Source: a virus. From it: DNA of 45,086 nucleotides. Both the position numbers and the translations under genes were made by a program. Position 1 is the stretch's first letter; every line of letters begins with the position of its first letter. This document shows positions 24,493 through 34,606 of this stretch, piece after piece. A model generated the notes under the pieces. The model was not told the DNA's origin and did no database searches. It worked only from the letters and a program-made list of their open reading frames with translations. The stretch spans positions 1 to 45,086 of the IMG/VR virus record IMGVR_UViG_3300025132_000077; one strand, given 5' to 3'.

Positions 24493-25704
24493 CTATGTAT
24501 TATAAGTTATTGGCTGATACCCTGTGCCTTTTACCATGGTGTTTATGTAAGCAGTGTGAGCTGCAGCGCCCATAGTGCTTTGATAATATGGAGACCCAAC
24601 ACCGCCATTAGCAGTAACTTCCATTTCTCTTGCATTCATGTCAACACTAGCATAGCCTCCATAGGTTACTTCAGGTGCATTATATACATCAACTCTACCC
24701 TGAGTTCCTCTTCGTGTGTCTACTTCGGTAGGGTCAACAAATTCTAAAAACTCTGTTTTTAACATTTGCTCACCTCTATCCGCTAATGTATCTACAGTAC
24801 CTTCAGTAACTGCCTCTCCAAATGTTCTGTTGTCTAAAATTTCATCATACTTGTTTTTAGCGGTATCTGCCAAGTTTTCAAAAAATGTTTTTCTTTCTAC
24901 TTTTGGCATATCTATTTTAGGTTTATAACCTTGTATGTCTGCTGTTACTTGTTCCTGCATATCTCCAAGCATATCTTGATTGCCTGTATTCATTTCAACA
25001 GTAGCGGGTTTATCTAGCAAACTTTCTTGAGTGCTTGTACCTGTTACATCTGTAGGTGCTAGGTCGGCACTTTGTTGTGATGTTATATCTGCCTGTGCCT
25101 GTTGCCCACTTAAATCTGGCCCCTGCTCCATAGCTGATTTTTGAAAAGCTTTATTAGGTGTAGGAGTAATATCTTGAGTAAAGGCATCTACAACTTTCGC
25201 ACCTTGAGTTGTGACAGTTTCAGAAACCTTAGACCATGCACTATTCGGGCCTGTAAAGAAAGTATCTGATGCAGAATCTCCCAAAAACTTTGGCATTAGG
25301 TCAGACATTCCGGGAATTTTCTTTAAAGCTGTTTTAGAAAATTCTTTTATAAAGCTAGAAACTCCATCAGTTACTGTGCGAAATGCTGCATGAGAGCCTT
25401 TAGCAAATTTATATCCTGCCTCAAGAACTTTGCCTGCACCCTTTAAAATAGGATTACCTGCTGATGTTAATGCTGTTATTCCTTTGCCTACAGCACCGCC
25501 AACAGCACTACCAATACTCGAAAAAGCACTTCCAAGCATTGCACCAATAGGCGTAAACATAAGAGCTAGCTGACCTACAATGCCAATCTTACCCATAAAC
25601 TTACCTATCTTTTTAAAAGCAGACTTAATGCCTTTGCCAATACTTTTAAAAGCAGACTTAACGCCTTTTTTAATTTTTTTAAATACTTTACTAAAAAATC
25701 CCAC
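24493..25704 (-). CDS. Putative membrane-active internal virion protein
   Basis: 403-residue protein starting at GTG, with AGGAG 9 nt upstream. The N-terminus is a long cationic amphipathic region in which KSAFK and KK-G-K units recur (FKKIKKGVKSAFK, GKGIKSAFKKIGKFMGKIG), then a hydrophobic Gly/Ala-rich segment (IVGQLALMFTPIGAMLGSAF). The C-terminal half is polar and beta-like. This resembles small internal core proteins that insert into the host envelope during DNA ejection (T7 gp14 is the functional analogue I have in mind). No enzymatic motif is visible; function inferred from composition and position. Confidence 0.6.
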   Translation of the reverse strand: MGFFSKVFKKIKKGVKSAFKSIGKGIKSAFKKIGKFMGKIGIVGQLALMFTPIGAMLGSAFSSIGSAVGGAVGKGITALTSAGNPILKGAGKVLEAGYKFAKGSHAAFRTVTDGVSSFIKEFSKTALKKIPGMSDLMPKFLGDSASDTFFTGPNSAWSKVSETVTTQGAKVVDAFTQDITPTPNKAFQKSAMEQGPDLSGQQAQADITSQQSADLAPTDVTGTSTQESLLDKPATVEMNTGNQDMLGDMQEQVTADIQGYKPKIDMPKVERKTFFENLADTAKNKYDEILDNRTFGEAVTEGTVDTLADRGEQMLKTEFLEFVDPTEVDTRRGTQGRVDVYNAPEVTYGGYASVDMNAREMEVTANGGVGSPYYQSTMGAAAHTAYINTMVKGTGYQPITYNT

Positions 25705-25719
25705 TGGTATAGTCTCCTA

Positions 25720-27987
25720 TTATGATAATGCGTTATCTAGTGCATTAATGAAATAACTTGTATCTTCTTTCTTTTTGAATACTGATTCATTACCAATAGC
25801 TGTTGCAATCATCTGTGCTCTACGCTGTTGGTCATTCTCATAAGCTTGACGAATATAATTAGCTTCATCACGCAGTTGCTGCCAAAGCTGAGCTTGTTGT
25901 TGAGAGGTTAAGTTATAAGCAATTTGTGCATTTTGTTGGTTTGCTGCATTTAATGCTGCGGTGTTAGCTGTATTAGCTTGTCTACGCCATGTAACATTAG
26001 ACTGCTCAACAGCCTGAGCATTTGCAGCATTCCATTGGTCACGTTGAAAGTCTTGAGCTTCATTAAACTTTTCAACATCTATTGCTAGTTGCGCTTGAAG
26101 TTGTGAAGCTTGTAACTCATTCCCTGCCTCAATTGCTGCTCGTCTATTAGCTTCTGTAGCATTAAACTGTTCACGAGCAGAGTTTGCAGAAGAGTTATAC
26201 TGTTGTATTTGCGTAGCTAACTGTGCCATAAACTGTTCTGTTTGTTGGTCGCTAGTTGCTGCAAACTGTCGTGCTGCATTTTCTGCAGCCTGAGTAGTCA
26301 GCATAGCCTGTTGACGATTTTGAGTTGTCAGTACATTTGATTGTTGTTCATTGCTCAAGTTAGCCATATCCATTTGTAAAAATGCTTGAGCATTCTGTAC
26401 AGCAAGTTTTGTGTTCTTATCTAAATTAGCTACATCCATATTCGCCATTGTGGTGGCATTTTGCATAGCAGCTTGTTGTTCTGCAGTAAAAGACATAGAT
26501 GTCATGCTTTGCATAAACTTACTATTAGCTAATGCTACTTGTTGTTCTGCATTAAATGAAGCCATATCAAAATTAGCACTAGTCATTGCATTTTGTATTG
26601 CTGCTTTCTGGTCTACAGTAAGTTGAGCCTGATTCATGTCAGCAGCTATCTTGCCCTCAAGCAAGTTAGTTTGCATTCTGTTGTTAAGGTTAGCTAATTC
26701 TGTTTGCTGTGCTGCTGTTAAGTTTTGAGAATCTGCTTGATTCAATGCAGTCAGATTAGCCAAACGCATTTGTTGGTCATTGCTAAGATTAGCCATTTCC
26801 ATCTGCTGTTGAAAGGCTGCATTTTTCGACAAAAAGTCCGCTGCAATTTGTTTATCTTGAGCTGTAGCATTTTGAATAGCTTGAGCGTTGCTTTGTGCAA
26901 TAGGTAGGGCACTTTGTATAATCGCATTAAATAGTGCATCTCGCCCTACACTAGAAGCACTCATACCACGCTTAGCTAGGTTAGCTTCAACCTTAGCAAG
27001 TGCAGGTCTAGCCCATGTAGGAACTTCGCCATCTTCCATTCCTGCCATTAAGGTTTCCATCTGAGCACTTACAAGAGCTTCTTCGGGCAACCCAGATAAA
27101 GTGCTTCTTACACTCTCTGGCATGTTTTCCATTTCTTCTGCAACTAACTCTGGATTATCTGCAAGCTGTTGTGCAATCTCAGAATCTTTAAGACCTTGAG
27201 TTTTTAATTTCTGTATTACTTTATTTTTGCTAATTGTTCGCTTTTGAAGTTGGTCAGCTTCGTACATGCTCATTATCTGAGCTGCCTCACCATCAGGTGC
27301 AGGTTCACCTGTTATAGCTTCACGAGCTTTAATTTCAGCAGCCTTTGTAGCTTCAATGGTAGCTACCTCGCCAGTTACTTTATCTACAAAAGCATCTGAG
27401 CTTGGGTCAAAGTCTACAGCATCAGCCATAGCTTCTTGCTCGGCTTGTGCATCTCGCTGAGCTGCTTTAGCTCTTTCTGTCATTGTAACGTCTGCTGTTT
27501 GAGCCTGAGCCTCTTCAGAAACTTGACCTTGAGCTGCCTGAGCTTCTACGCCTGTAGCTGTAGCTGCATCAAACTGTGCGCCTTCCATATCTTCAGGGGC
27601 AGTAACCTGAATAGGTGCTTGTTGTTGAGCAGCAGGAGCCATTGTAGGAGCATCAATAGTTTGTTTACCTACAGTGCCTGCTTGACCTACAGTTTGTATC
27701 TGGCTTTGCGGTGTTACAGTTCCTGCAGTATTTGGATTAATTAAATCTACATCCATTGTAGGCGCTGTTACTTCAGGCTGTTGCTGCTGAATAGAAGTGG
27801 GTGCTCCTCCGAAATCTTTTTCCTGAGTCACTATAGTTCCAGTAGGAAGATTTGTTCTTTTATCTTTATTCTTTGAAGAAGAAGCAGGAGATTTATTGTG
27901 AGCAGGGCTAGAGGGGTCATGGGGGTCCCAACCATTTCTACGTTTAGTATGGCCTCCCGAATGTAACTTTTTCATATCTTTATTCAT
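25720..27987 (-). CDS. Gln/Ala-rich repetitive internal virion protein
   Basis: 755-residue protein. The first 30 or so residues are basic, the next 200 are Pro/Gln/Thr-rich, and from about 350 to 700 it is a long Ala/Gln/Asn-rich helical array with imperfect repeats around the pattern NLSNEQQ or SFTAEQQAA-x-QNA. The end is YFINALDNALS. Long helical repeats suit a rod-like core or tail-interior protein. AGGAA precedes the ATG. It lies directly downstream of the 63-aa holin-like gene. No enzyme motif is visible; the virion role is inferred from context. Confidence 0.6.
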   Translation of the reverse strand: MNKDMKKLHSGGHTKRRNGWDPHDPSSPAHNKSPASSSKNKDKRTNLPTGTIVTQEKDFGGAPTSIQQQQPEVTAPTMDVDLINPNTAGTVTPQSQIQTVGQAGTVGKQTIDAPTMAPAAQQQAPIQVTAPEDMEGAQFDAATATGVEAQAAQGQVSEEAQAQTADVTMTERAKAAQRDAQAEQEAMADAVDFDPSSDAFVDKVTGEVATIEATKAAEIKAREAITGEPAPDGEAAQIMSMYEADQLQKRTISKNKVIQKLKTQGLKDSEIAQQLADNPELVAEEMENMPESVRSTLSGLPEEALVSAQMETLMAGMEDGEVPTWARPALAKVEANLAKRGMSASSVGRDALFNAIIQSALPIAQSNAQAIQNATAQDKQIAADFLSKNAAFQQQMEMANLSNDQQMRLANLTALNQADSQNLTAAQQTELANLNNRMQTNLLEGKIAADMNQAQLTVDQKAAIQNAMTSANFDMASFNAEQQVALANSKFMQSMTSMSFTAEQQAAMQNATTMANMDVANLDKNTKLAVQNAQAFLQMDMANLSNEQQSNVLTTQNRQQAMLTTQAAENAARQFAATSDQQTEQFMAQLATQIQQYNSSANSAREQFNATEANRRAAIEAGNELQASQLQAQLAIDVEKFNEAQDFQRDQWNAANAQAVEQSNVTWRRQANTANTAALNAANQQNAQIAYNLTSQQQAQLWQQLRDEANYIRQAYENDQQRRAQMIATAIGNESVFKKKEDTSYFINALDNALS

Positions 27988-27997
27988 CTTTTAATTC

Positions 27998-28189
27998 CTA
28001 TTCTTTATCAACAGACTTGCCCAACAATCCCTGTACAGTTTTGCTTTCGTATATACGTAAGCCTAACCAGATAATTGTTAGCAATGAAGCTATTGGAGGC
28101 AACCAAGCTACAAGGCTAAGTACGCCTGTACTAGCTGCTGCAACATCTATTACCTGTTTTGTCTCTTCCTCAATATCGCTCAGTTGCAC
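27998..28189 (-). CDS. Small holin-like membrane protein (63 aa)
   Basis: 63-residue protein beginning at GTG, with a perfect AGGAGG 6 nt upstream. A polar N-terminus is followed by two hydrophobic stretches (AAASTGVLSLVAWLPPIASL and LLTIIWLGLRIYE) and a charged tail. The WLPPIASLLTIIW...RIYESKTVQ pattern resembles small phage holins. It is separated from the endolysin and the 3TM holin by four virion genes, so it may be a second holin, an antiholin, or a membrane protein of another function. Confidence 0.65.
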   Translation of the reverse strand: MQLSDIEEETKQVIDVAAASTGVLSLVAWLPPIASLLTIIWLGLRIYESKTVQGLLGKSVDKE

Positions 28190-28204
28190 TTTGCGCCTCC
28201 TGAA

Positions 28205-28642
28205 TTATTTTAAAAAGTTTACAAATGCGTAGGTCATGCCTACAATGGCAGGTACAGCAACTATAGTAACAACTATACCAGTGAATATTTTTACTACTAA
28301 ATCACGATTCTTTGCAGCTTTATATTGACGTTGTTTTTCTTCGTCTCTGCGTTTACGTTTACAATCAGCTTGAAACTGTAACCAGTCATCATACAGATTA
28401 GCTCGACCTGCATATATCATCAACTCTCTAAGTTCCTCTTCTTGTTGCTTGAGAGACTCCAAAGCCATGAAAGCTTCCATATCAGACTTGCTACCATTCT
28501 TTTTAGCTTTCTTTGCTATCTCACTTTTAGAATCAAAGTATGATGCAGCTTGTTTTGCTACTCTAGTTAAATCCTGCCCATTAGCTATTGTTTGCTTTAT
28601 TACAGCAAAAGCGGAGTTAGCAATAGCTAGTTCAGCAAGCAT
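28205..28642 (-). CDS. C-terminally anchored membrane protein
   Basis: 145-residue protein with a helical Ala-rich N-terminus (MLAELAIANSAFAVIKQTI), a charged coiled-coil middle (EEELRELMIYAGRANLYDDW, then a Lys/Arg-rich run) and one transmembrane segment near the C-terminus (IFTGIVVTIVAVPAIVGMTYAFV). A GTG two codons upstream is open, but the ATG at 28642 has GGAG 10 nt upstream and overlaps the previous stop as TAATG. It sits between the fibre genes and the small holin; a lysis-related or envelope role is possible but unproven. Confidence 0.6.
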   Translation of the reverse strand: MLAELAIANSAFAVIKQTIANGQDLTRVAKQAASYFDSKSEIAKKAKKNGSKSDMEAFMALESLKQQEEELRELMIYAGRANLYDDWLQFQADCKRKRRDEEKQRQYKAAKNRDLVVKIFTGIVVTIVAVPAIVGMTYAFVNFLK

Positions 28643-28929
28643 TACCACGGCACTCCGACAGTCACAGACGGAGTGGCTTGTTCCGCAAGGTCAGCATCGA
28701 GGGTAGCCTCAAGAGCTTCAGTGTCTAAGTCAGCCTGTACCCAAGCAATAACATCTGCTTCTGTGAGGTCAGCATAGGATACATAGCCCTCTGCGCTTGA
28801 GTCTGGAGTAAAGCTAACAGAACCATATAATGAGGCTTTGTAATCACCAGATGTCTTAGAAACTTGCCAGTGGGCTACGATTACGCCCCCATCAGTGTTG
28901 CTTTCTAGTGTTGATATTGTGTAGTTCAT
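28642..28929 (-). CDS. Fibre-associated small protein (DUF7936-like)
   Basis: 95-residue acidic, beta-rich protein starting MNYTISTLESNTDGGVIVAHW. That opening is characteristic of a small phage family found right after tail-fibre genes (DUF7936 as I recall it). It could be a fibre assembly factor or decoration, but no function is established. GGAG precedes the ATG. Confidence 0.65.
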   Translation of the reverse strand: MNYTISTLESNTDGGVIVAHWQVSKTSGDYKASLYGSVSFTPDSSAEGYVSYADLTEADVIAWVQADLDTEALEATLDADLAEQATPSVTVGVPW

Positions 28930-28946
28930 ATTGGTTGTTCTCCAAT

Positions 28947-31900
28947 TTAAATAGCTGATATGATAAAAGCAAGTAACTCGCTATAGCGAACACCCATCCT
29001 AGTTTTTTCTTCATTGGTTTCTTCGTCAGTCCATGTAGTGCTAATAAACATCCCATAGTCACTCGCATCAAGACCTTCAGCCGAGAAAGCACTTTGTAAG
29101 TCTTGTGCTATAATTCCAAAATGAATACGTGCTTCATCACCTTTGTCAACTACTTTATCCTTCCAACGGAATTTACGTAATAAACCTTTAGCGGCTACAG
29201 CGACACGTTGTTCTGCTTCCGATAGTTCAGCAATATCTTGTTTTTCATTTCGGTCAGATGTTTGAATAGTTCCATTAGTAGCATAAATATCATCAAAACG
29301 AATAGATGAAAATCCTAAATCAATAGCGTTGTCTCGGCTAGTACCGCTAGCTTGCACTGGGTATATACTATCAACATTATTGTCAAAACGTATGCCAGTG
29401 TCTCCATTAACTATATACAAGTCAGAGCCAACACTGCCCAATGAACCAACAGCACTACCATCTCTACGTATTGCAATAATATCGCCTTGTGTGTCTAGGC
29501 GATTAAAATAGCTTACTATTGCACTGCTTCTAGTAAAAGAAGTAGGGCCATTTGGGTCTAATAGTATTCCTGTATCGCCCCCTGCTCCCGAACTATATAG
29601 TGTAGTGCTTGTTGTTCCAACTAAAACATTTCCACTAGTGTCTATTTTCATAGCGGAACCTGCATTAGTATAACCAGAACCAGAACCAGTTAAAAACTCA
29701 ATGCCACCGCTTGAAACAGAGTTTGCAATTTGTAAAGCATTTTCATCAGTTGAGGCTTGACCCATGTGTCCAATAGCAGACACCTGTACTCCACCATCTT
29801 GTTCAAACACTATGTAGGGATTATCAGCTTCTTCATTATTATCTGTATCAGCTTCTAAAATAAGAGTTGCATCACCAGACGTACCTGATGAAATATGGAA
29901 TGTACCTTGAGGACTTGTAGTGCCTACTCCCACTTTACCATCGGCTTTAAAAGTCATTCTTTCTGTGTTGTCAGTATAAATACCCAACGTGTCTGGAAAA
30001 GAAGCATGAGCATTATCTCGCCCAATAATCTTTGTTTTATCTGAGGCATTACCAAAATGTAAAACACCAGAGCCACCACTTTGACCAATTTTAACATCAC
30101 CAAATATCTCAAGTTTTTCATCTGGGTCTGTTAAACCTATGCCCAACTGACCAGAGGAGTTAATCCTCATACGTTCTGAGGCATTAGTATGGAAACGCAT
30201 ATTGTCTTCGGGGTGGTAATAAAATATCTGTCCTGCATCAGCCCCATCGTTAAAATAAACACTACCGCCATTGGTAGCATCAGAATGTAATTTAAGGTCA
30301 GCCCAACCTGCCCCTGCATTAACTCTTATTTCTTCTGAGGCACTACCTGCACCTACTGTTAAACGAGTAGAAGGCGTAGTCCCTATACCCACGTTGCCAG
30401 AGGAGTCAATTCTCATGCGTTCTGCTAACGTTGTTCCCGATGACGTATGAAAAGCTAGTTCACTGCTATAAGATGAAAACTTCGGACCAAATGCTTTTAA
30501 GTTAATGATAGATACATCACTTGAATAACTGCCGTCAATAGCTAAACCAGAACCATAGCTTGCATTAACACTAGGCGTATTGAAGATTGTGCTACTACCT
30601 GTGCCTATTGTCCCTATAACAGAACCTGCCGTAGATACTGGCAAATAAGAAAAAGCCGTTGTGTTGTTTACAGTTAAAGCTGCAGCAGTTGTAGTGCCTG
30701 TAAATGTAGGAGAAGCTAAAGGAGCTTTAGCATCTAATTGAGTTTGAATGGCGCTTGTTACACCATCTACGTAATTAAGCTCAGTTGTAGTAGCTGTAAC
30801 GCCATCAAGAAGATTTAATTCTGTTGCGGTAGAAGTTACGCCATCCAGAATATTTAATTCTGCAGTAGTTGAAGTAACACCATCTAAAATATTCAGTTCT
30901 GCAGTAGTAGATGTTACGCCATCCATAATATTTAATTCAGAAGCACTTGCAGTAATGCTTAAATCTGACAAACTAGAAACAGTACCTTTTGCATTTAACT
31001 GAGTCTGGATATTGCTTGTAACACCATCAACATAGTTTAGTTCTGCTGTGGTTGCTGTAACACCATCCATAATATTTAACTCTGCTGCGCTTGCTGTAAC
31101 TCCATCCAGAATGTTAAGTTCAGCAGCAGTAGAAGTTACACCATCAAGAATGTTAAGTTCTGCAGTAGACGATGTAACACCATCAAGGATATTTAACTCA
31201 GCAGTTGTTGCTGTTACTCCATCAAGAATATTAAGCTCTGATGCAGTTGATGTAACACCATCAAGAATATTAAGTTCAGCAGTTGTAGAGGTAACACCAT
31301 CAAGGATGTTTAGTTCGGTAGCTGTTGCGGTAACTCCGTCAAGAATATTAAGTTCTGCAGTAGTTACTGTAGCTCCATCAAGAATATTAAGCTCAGCAGC
31401 CGTTGATGTAGTTGCTAATGAAACAGCACCACTTGAAACTGTGAAATCATTAGAATCAAAAGAAGCAATACCTTTATTAGAAGTTGTTGCATCTTCTCCT
31501 GCTATTGTGATAGCGTTACCTGTTGCGGAAGTATCAATCCCTTCACCGCCTGATACTGTAAGTGTTTCTGAATCTAAGTCAATAGCAATTGTACCAGAAT
31601 CAGTAGTAATGTCTACATCTTGTGCAGTTACCTGTGCATCTACATAGGCTTTAATAGATTGTTGAGTTGCTAAAGATGTTGCGCTGTCGCTTGACAAGTC
31701 ATCTTCGTCTAAGACTGCTGTAACTGTTGAGCCTGAAGCAAGAACAAGACTATCAATGTTAGCTGTGCCATCAATGTATAAGTCTTTAAACTCTAAGCTG
31801 CTTGTACCTAAATCAATATCACTATCAGTTACTGGTACTATAGCTCCATCTTGAATACGAATCTGCTCTACAGCAGCGCTGCTTACTTCTACATATAGAC

Positions 31901-32132
31901 CAATTCTATTATTTGTAGAATCAACTTCTATTTTATTTAAGAAATCTTGGTCGCCAATTTTTCCAATTGCACCGCCTTGTCCTGCACTGCCATCGTGTGT
32001 GTGACCAGTTGTGCCAGAACTTGCATACGCAAAAGCGTTTACAATTTGATTATATTCATTATTAAAAAGAGAGGCAGAAATAAGGTTGCCGTCTGCAATT
32101 GTACTTTGTCTTGTATAGCTTGTACCTGCCAT
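28947..32132 (-). CDS. Tail fibre with ELNILDGVT repeats and S74 autoprocessing domain
   Basis: 1061-residue receptor-binding fibre. Residues about 250-460 hold 15 copies of a 12-residue unit based on [12 protein letters not shown], in two blocks (10 and 5), each ending in [10 protein letters not shown] then IQTQL. Later, [16 protein letters not shown]-type beta-helix repeats recur. The C-terminal ~105 residues form a Peptidase_S74 intramolecular chaperone starting at SDRNEKQDI (Ser near residue 958), which trimerises the fibre and then cuts itself off. The N-terminus ([21 protein letters not shown]) is a typical tail-attachment segment. AGGAG precedes the ATG. Confidence 0.9.
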   Translation of the reverse strand: MAGTSYTRQSTIADGNLISASLFNNEYNQIVNAFAYASSGTTGHTHDGSAGQGGAIGKIGDQDFLNKIEVDSTNNRIGLYVEVSSAAVEQIRIQDGAIVPVTDSDIDLGTSSLEFKDLYIDGTANIDSLVLASGSTVTAVLDEDDLSSDSATSLATQQSIKAYVDAQVTAQDVDITTDSGTIAIDLDSETLTVSGGEGIDTSATGNAITIAGEDATTSNKGIASFDSNDFTVSSGAVSLATTSTAAELNILDGATVTTAELNILDGVTATATELNILDGVTSTTAELNILDGVTSTASELNILDGVTATTAELNILDGVTSSTAELNILDGVTSTAAELNILDGVTASAAELNIMDGVTATTAELNYVDGVTSNIQTQLNAKGTVSSLSDLSITASASELNIMDGVTSTTAELNILDGVTSTTAELNILDGVTSTATELNLLDGVTATTTELNYVDGVTSAIQTQLDAKAPLASPTFTGTTTAAALTVNNTTAFSYLPVSTAGSVIGTIGTGSSTIFNTPSVNASYGSGLAIDGSYSSDVSIINLKAFGPKFSSYSSELAFHTSSGTTLAERMRIDSSGNVGIGTTPSTRLTVGAGSASEEIRVNAGAGWADLKLHSDATNGGSVYFNDGADAGQIFYYHPEDNMRFHTNASERMRINSSGQLGIGLTDPDEKLEIFGDVKIGQSGGSGVLHFGNASDKTKIIGRDNAHASFPDTLGIYTDNTERMTFKADGKVGVGTTSPQGTFHISSGTSGDATLILEADTDNNEEADNPYIVFEQDGGVQVSAIGHMGQASTDENALQIANSVSSGGIEFLTGSGSGYTNAGSAMKIDTSGNVLVGTTSTTLYSSGAGGDTGILLDPNGPTSFTRSSAIVSYFNRLDTQGDIIAIRRDGSAVGSLGSVGSDLYIVNGDTGIRFDNNVDSIYPVQASGTSRDNAIDLGFSSIRFDDIYATNGTIQTSDRNEKQDIAELSEAEQRVAVAAKGLLRKFRWKDKVVDKGDEARIHFGIIAQDLQSAFSAEGLDASDYGMFISTTWTDEETNEEKTRMGVRYSELLAFIISAI
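30745..31405 (-). repeat. 36-bp tandem coding repeats in the fibre gene
   Basis: Fifteen degenerate 36-bp units each encode a version of [13 protein letters not shown]. Codon use differs between neighbouring units, so the protein sequence is kept more strictly than the DNA. The two blocks are separated by a spacer of about 23 residues ([20 protein letters not shown]). Variants ELNIMDG, ELNLLDG and ELNYVDG mark block ends. Confidence 0.9.
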
Positions 32133-32136
32133 TTAA

Positions 32137-33765
32137 TTATCTCCTGCCTGTTGGGACATAGTTTACATATAAACCATTAATTGTGTAAGGTATTAAAGAA
32201 TCGTCACTACTAATAACGTATTTACTTGTATAGCAACTGCCTTGTAAGTTTTGTCGTATTAGTGGAGTATCAATAGCTCCAAAAAAATCTGTTCCGAAAA
32301 CAGCGCTACCAAAAGCTGCACCTGCTCTAACTTCGGGTAGTGTATAAGTTGCAGGCTGTGCTACGTTTGTATCATCAAAATCAAACTTAACTTGTAAGCT
32401 TGGCTGTACAGAACCTCCAGAAGCATCATCTGGAGTTATAGAAACTTTAGCATAGTGTAAAGTTTTTCGTGTTCCCATATCACCAAAATCTAAGTAAGGT
32501 GTAGAATATTCAGCACTTATATCTGCTGAGCTACCACTATATAGGAAAGTATATCCAGTATCGTGATTATATATATAGCCGTCAGTATCCCCATGAATTA
32601 TTTGCTCTACACCACTATTCAAAAACCCACTGTCTATTGCTACAGCTTCTATTCCTTTAGTTTCAGCCCATTCAAAACCCTGCCCTGTGAATGTTCCAAT
32701 AATTCCTTTTGCCAAAGTTCCTGAGTTAGCTGCGTTGTGATAAAACAAACGATACTGAGATTTGGAGCGTAAAACCACACTTGTAATTGTTAAGTTATCT
32801 ATTTGGTCAGTTATTTCACTAATTATTTTTTGAATGTTTCTGCTTACAGAAGTTAGCTCGACATCACCAATACGTGCTGTACCTGCAAGTGTGCGAATGC
32901 CGTCTGGACTCAAGAATACTAAGTCACCACCAATTTCCTGAATGCTTTGACCATCTAAGCAGCCTACGTTTTTAGTAATGGGAACTATAGCTGTAGTGCT
33001 ATCATTAGCCTCTATGTTTACAAGGCGATAAATACTATTTCTACAGAATACAATACAATCGCCACGAAAACTTTTTAATCCTGTTACTTTATCTGCAAGT
33101 CGTACAGAACCTGCTCCTGAGCCACTAAAGTTATCTATTTCATGCAAATGACTATAATAAACTACATTAGGATTCTCAGCAGTCCCTGAAACTATAGAAT
33201 GGTTACTATGTACTGTTCCTATTTTTGGAGCCTCTGTACTATTTACTGTTACTTCACTTGAGAAGAATGTTCTGGTATTTAAATTACCAGTTCCTGTCAT
33301 ATAGAAATAGTAAGGTTTGTTTGCACCATCACAAATTAAAACTTCTCCGTATGGAGATTTACTGCCTTCAAAAATACTTATAGAGCATTGAAGTTGTCCA
33401 GTTCTAGCAAGAACAGAGCGACCTGTAAATGTAGAATAGTTATCACCACTACTATGAACAGAAGCACGATTTATTTGTAGCCAAGTGGCTCCATCATTAC
33501 TAAAGAAAATGTCTGTTCCGCTACAAACTATTACGCCATCTGCGTATGTTTTAATACCTAACACACTATTTGCACTATTAGGTCTAGCTGTTGAGCTACC
33601 ACCAAAAGCTGTGAAGCCGTTAATTCTTCGATAGCCACCATCAGGGTCAACCTCAAAATTGCGTAGCGTTGTTGCAATTCCGGGCTGTCGTAGCATTTCT
33701 ATTTCGCTAATGTTGGTATTTAAACCACCCTTAGACGAAAAACCAAAAGGTTGAGAAGCTGCCAT
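32137..33765 (-). CDS. Tail hub / stabilisation protein (P22 gp10-like)
   Basis: 542-residue beta-rich protein. The N-terminus with GGLNTNISEIEMLRQPGIATTLRNFEVDPDGGYRR style segments, followed by repeated blade-like stretches (VLGIKTYADGVIVCSG, LKSFRGDCIVFCRNSIYRL, DLVFLSPDGIRTL), fits the P22 gp10 or T7 gp12-type nozzle/hub proteins that close the tail channel. It follows the adaptor and precedes the fibre, the usual order in short-tailed phages. The ribosome-binding site is weak (GAG). Confidence 0.75.
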   Translation of the reverse strand: MAASQPFGFSSKGGLNTNISEIEMLRQPGIATTLRNFEVDPDGGYRRINGFTAFGGSSTARPNSANSVLGIKTYADGVIVCSGTDIFFSNDGATWLQINRASVHSSGDNYSTFTGRSVLARTGQLQCSISIFEGSKSPYGEVLICDGANKPYYFYMTGTGNLNTRTFFSSEVTVNSTEAPKIGTVHSNHSIVSGTAENPNVVYYSHLHEIDNFSGSGAGSVRLADKVTGLKSFRGDCIVFCRNSIYRLVNIEANDSTTAIVPITKNVGCLDGQSIQEIGGDLVFLSPDGIRTLAGTARIGDVELTSVSRNIQKIISEITDQIDNLTITSVVLRSKSQYRLFYHNAANSGTLAKGIIGTFTGQGFEWAETKGIEAVAIDSGFLNSGVEQIIHGDTDGYIYNHDTGYTFLYSGSSADISAEYSTPYLDFGDMGTRKTLHYAKVSITPDDASGGSVQPSLQVKFDFDDTNVAQPATYTLPEVRAGAAFGSAVFGTDFFGAIDTPLIRQNLQGSCYTSKYVISSDDSLIPYTINGLYVNYVPTGRR

Positions 33766-33768
33766 AAA

Positions 33769-34539
33769 TTAAACTCTTTTTATTCTATCGTCAGTAAAAT
33801 AGAACGGAGTAGGCTCAATAAGATTTGAGCGCATACTGCGTAAACCTTTCTTGTAGTCATCCATAGCAAAAGAAGCTGCTTGTGGATTATCTTTAAACTG
33901 ATGAATGTAATATCTTGCACGAGCCAATAATACTACACTGTACATTTCAGGAAACACTATTTCATCAGAATAGGCACTTAATTTAGTAGGTAAGTTATAA
34001 GCATAAAACCATACTCGATATACTTTATCTGGTATTGGGCTAAGTCCAAACTTTCGTGAGTCAGGACTTCTAATTACTCTGTCGGGTTCTCCGTATGCTT
34101 GAGTATCTTCATCATCTAAGTTTTCTGCAACTCGTCTAAATTTTTTCCAATCTTCTAGAGTTGTGTATCGTAGGTTACGCCCAACATAGGGAGATGTTTC
34201 GCCTGAAACTCCTACTGTAGTTAGATAAAAATTATCCCAATCTATTGAGCCGTAATCTGTCTTAATGGAATCACTAGAAGCTTTCAGCTCATAAAATCTT
34301 TGTCCGGCTACTGTTTCTACATATACGTTTCCGTACATCGGGTCGGTTGCACCGCTTTCACCCGCTGCTAGAAAAGGCCATTGTGGTTCTTGGTTTATAA
34401 TATCAAAGTATGCTTTGTTTATGGAATCTTTTACGTGCGCTTGTATGCCTACAGCCGTAGCAAAATCAGAAGAAGTCAAAACTACTTCATTCATTTCTCT
34501 TAAAAGCTCATTAGTTAAATCTAAGTAAGTCGTTGCCAT
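33769..34539 (-). CDS. Head-tail adaptor (P22 gp4 / T7 gp11-like)
   Basis: 256-residue protein. The N-terminal helical part (TNELLREMNEVVLTSSDFATA, then KDSINKAYFDIINQEPQWPFL) and central VYRVWFYAYNLPTKLSA...FPEMYSVVLLARARYYIHQF segments fit the adaptor or tail-tube A proteins that dock under the portal in short-tailed phages. It lies between coat and tail hub, as expected. AAAGG precedes the ATG. Confidence 0.75.
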   Translation of the reverse strand: MATTYLDLTNELLREMNEVVLTSSDFATAVGIQAHVKDSINKAYFDIINQEPQWPFLAAGESGATDPMYGNVYVETVAGQRFYELKASSDSIKTDYGSIDWDNFYLTTVGVSGETSPYVGRNLRYTTLEDWKKFRRVAENLDDEDTQAYGEPDRVIRSPDSRKFGLSPIPDKVYRVWFYAYNLPTKLSAYSDEIVFPEMYSVVLLARARYYIHQFKDNPQAASFAMDDYKKGLRSMRSNLIEPTPFYFTDDRIKRV

Positions 34540-34571
34540 AGGTTATATTGCCTTTAAATTTGTTAAAGATT

Positions 34572-34591
34572 GAGGGGCTTTTACACCCCTC
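34572..34591 (-). terminator. Hairpin after the coat gene
   Basis: On the minus strand GAGGGG, an 8-nt loop, CCCCTC, then AATCTTTAAC, starting 16 nt after the coat stop. The stem is GC-rich but the T tract is poor, so it is likely a partial terminator that lowers tail transcription relative to coat. Confidence 0.5.
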
Positions 34592-34606
34592 TCTCTCTTG
34601 TTAGCT

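Noticed and set aside
31048-31647. 199-residue frame opposite the fibre repeats
   Set aside because: Its repeats ([10 protein letters not shown]) are the antisense reading of the fibre's 36-bp repeats; an artefact of repeat composition.
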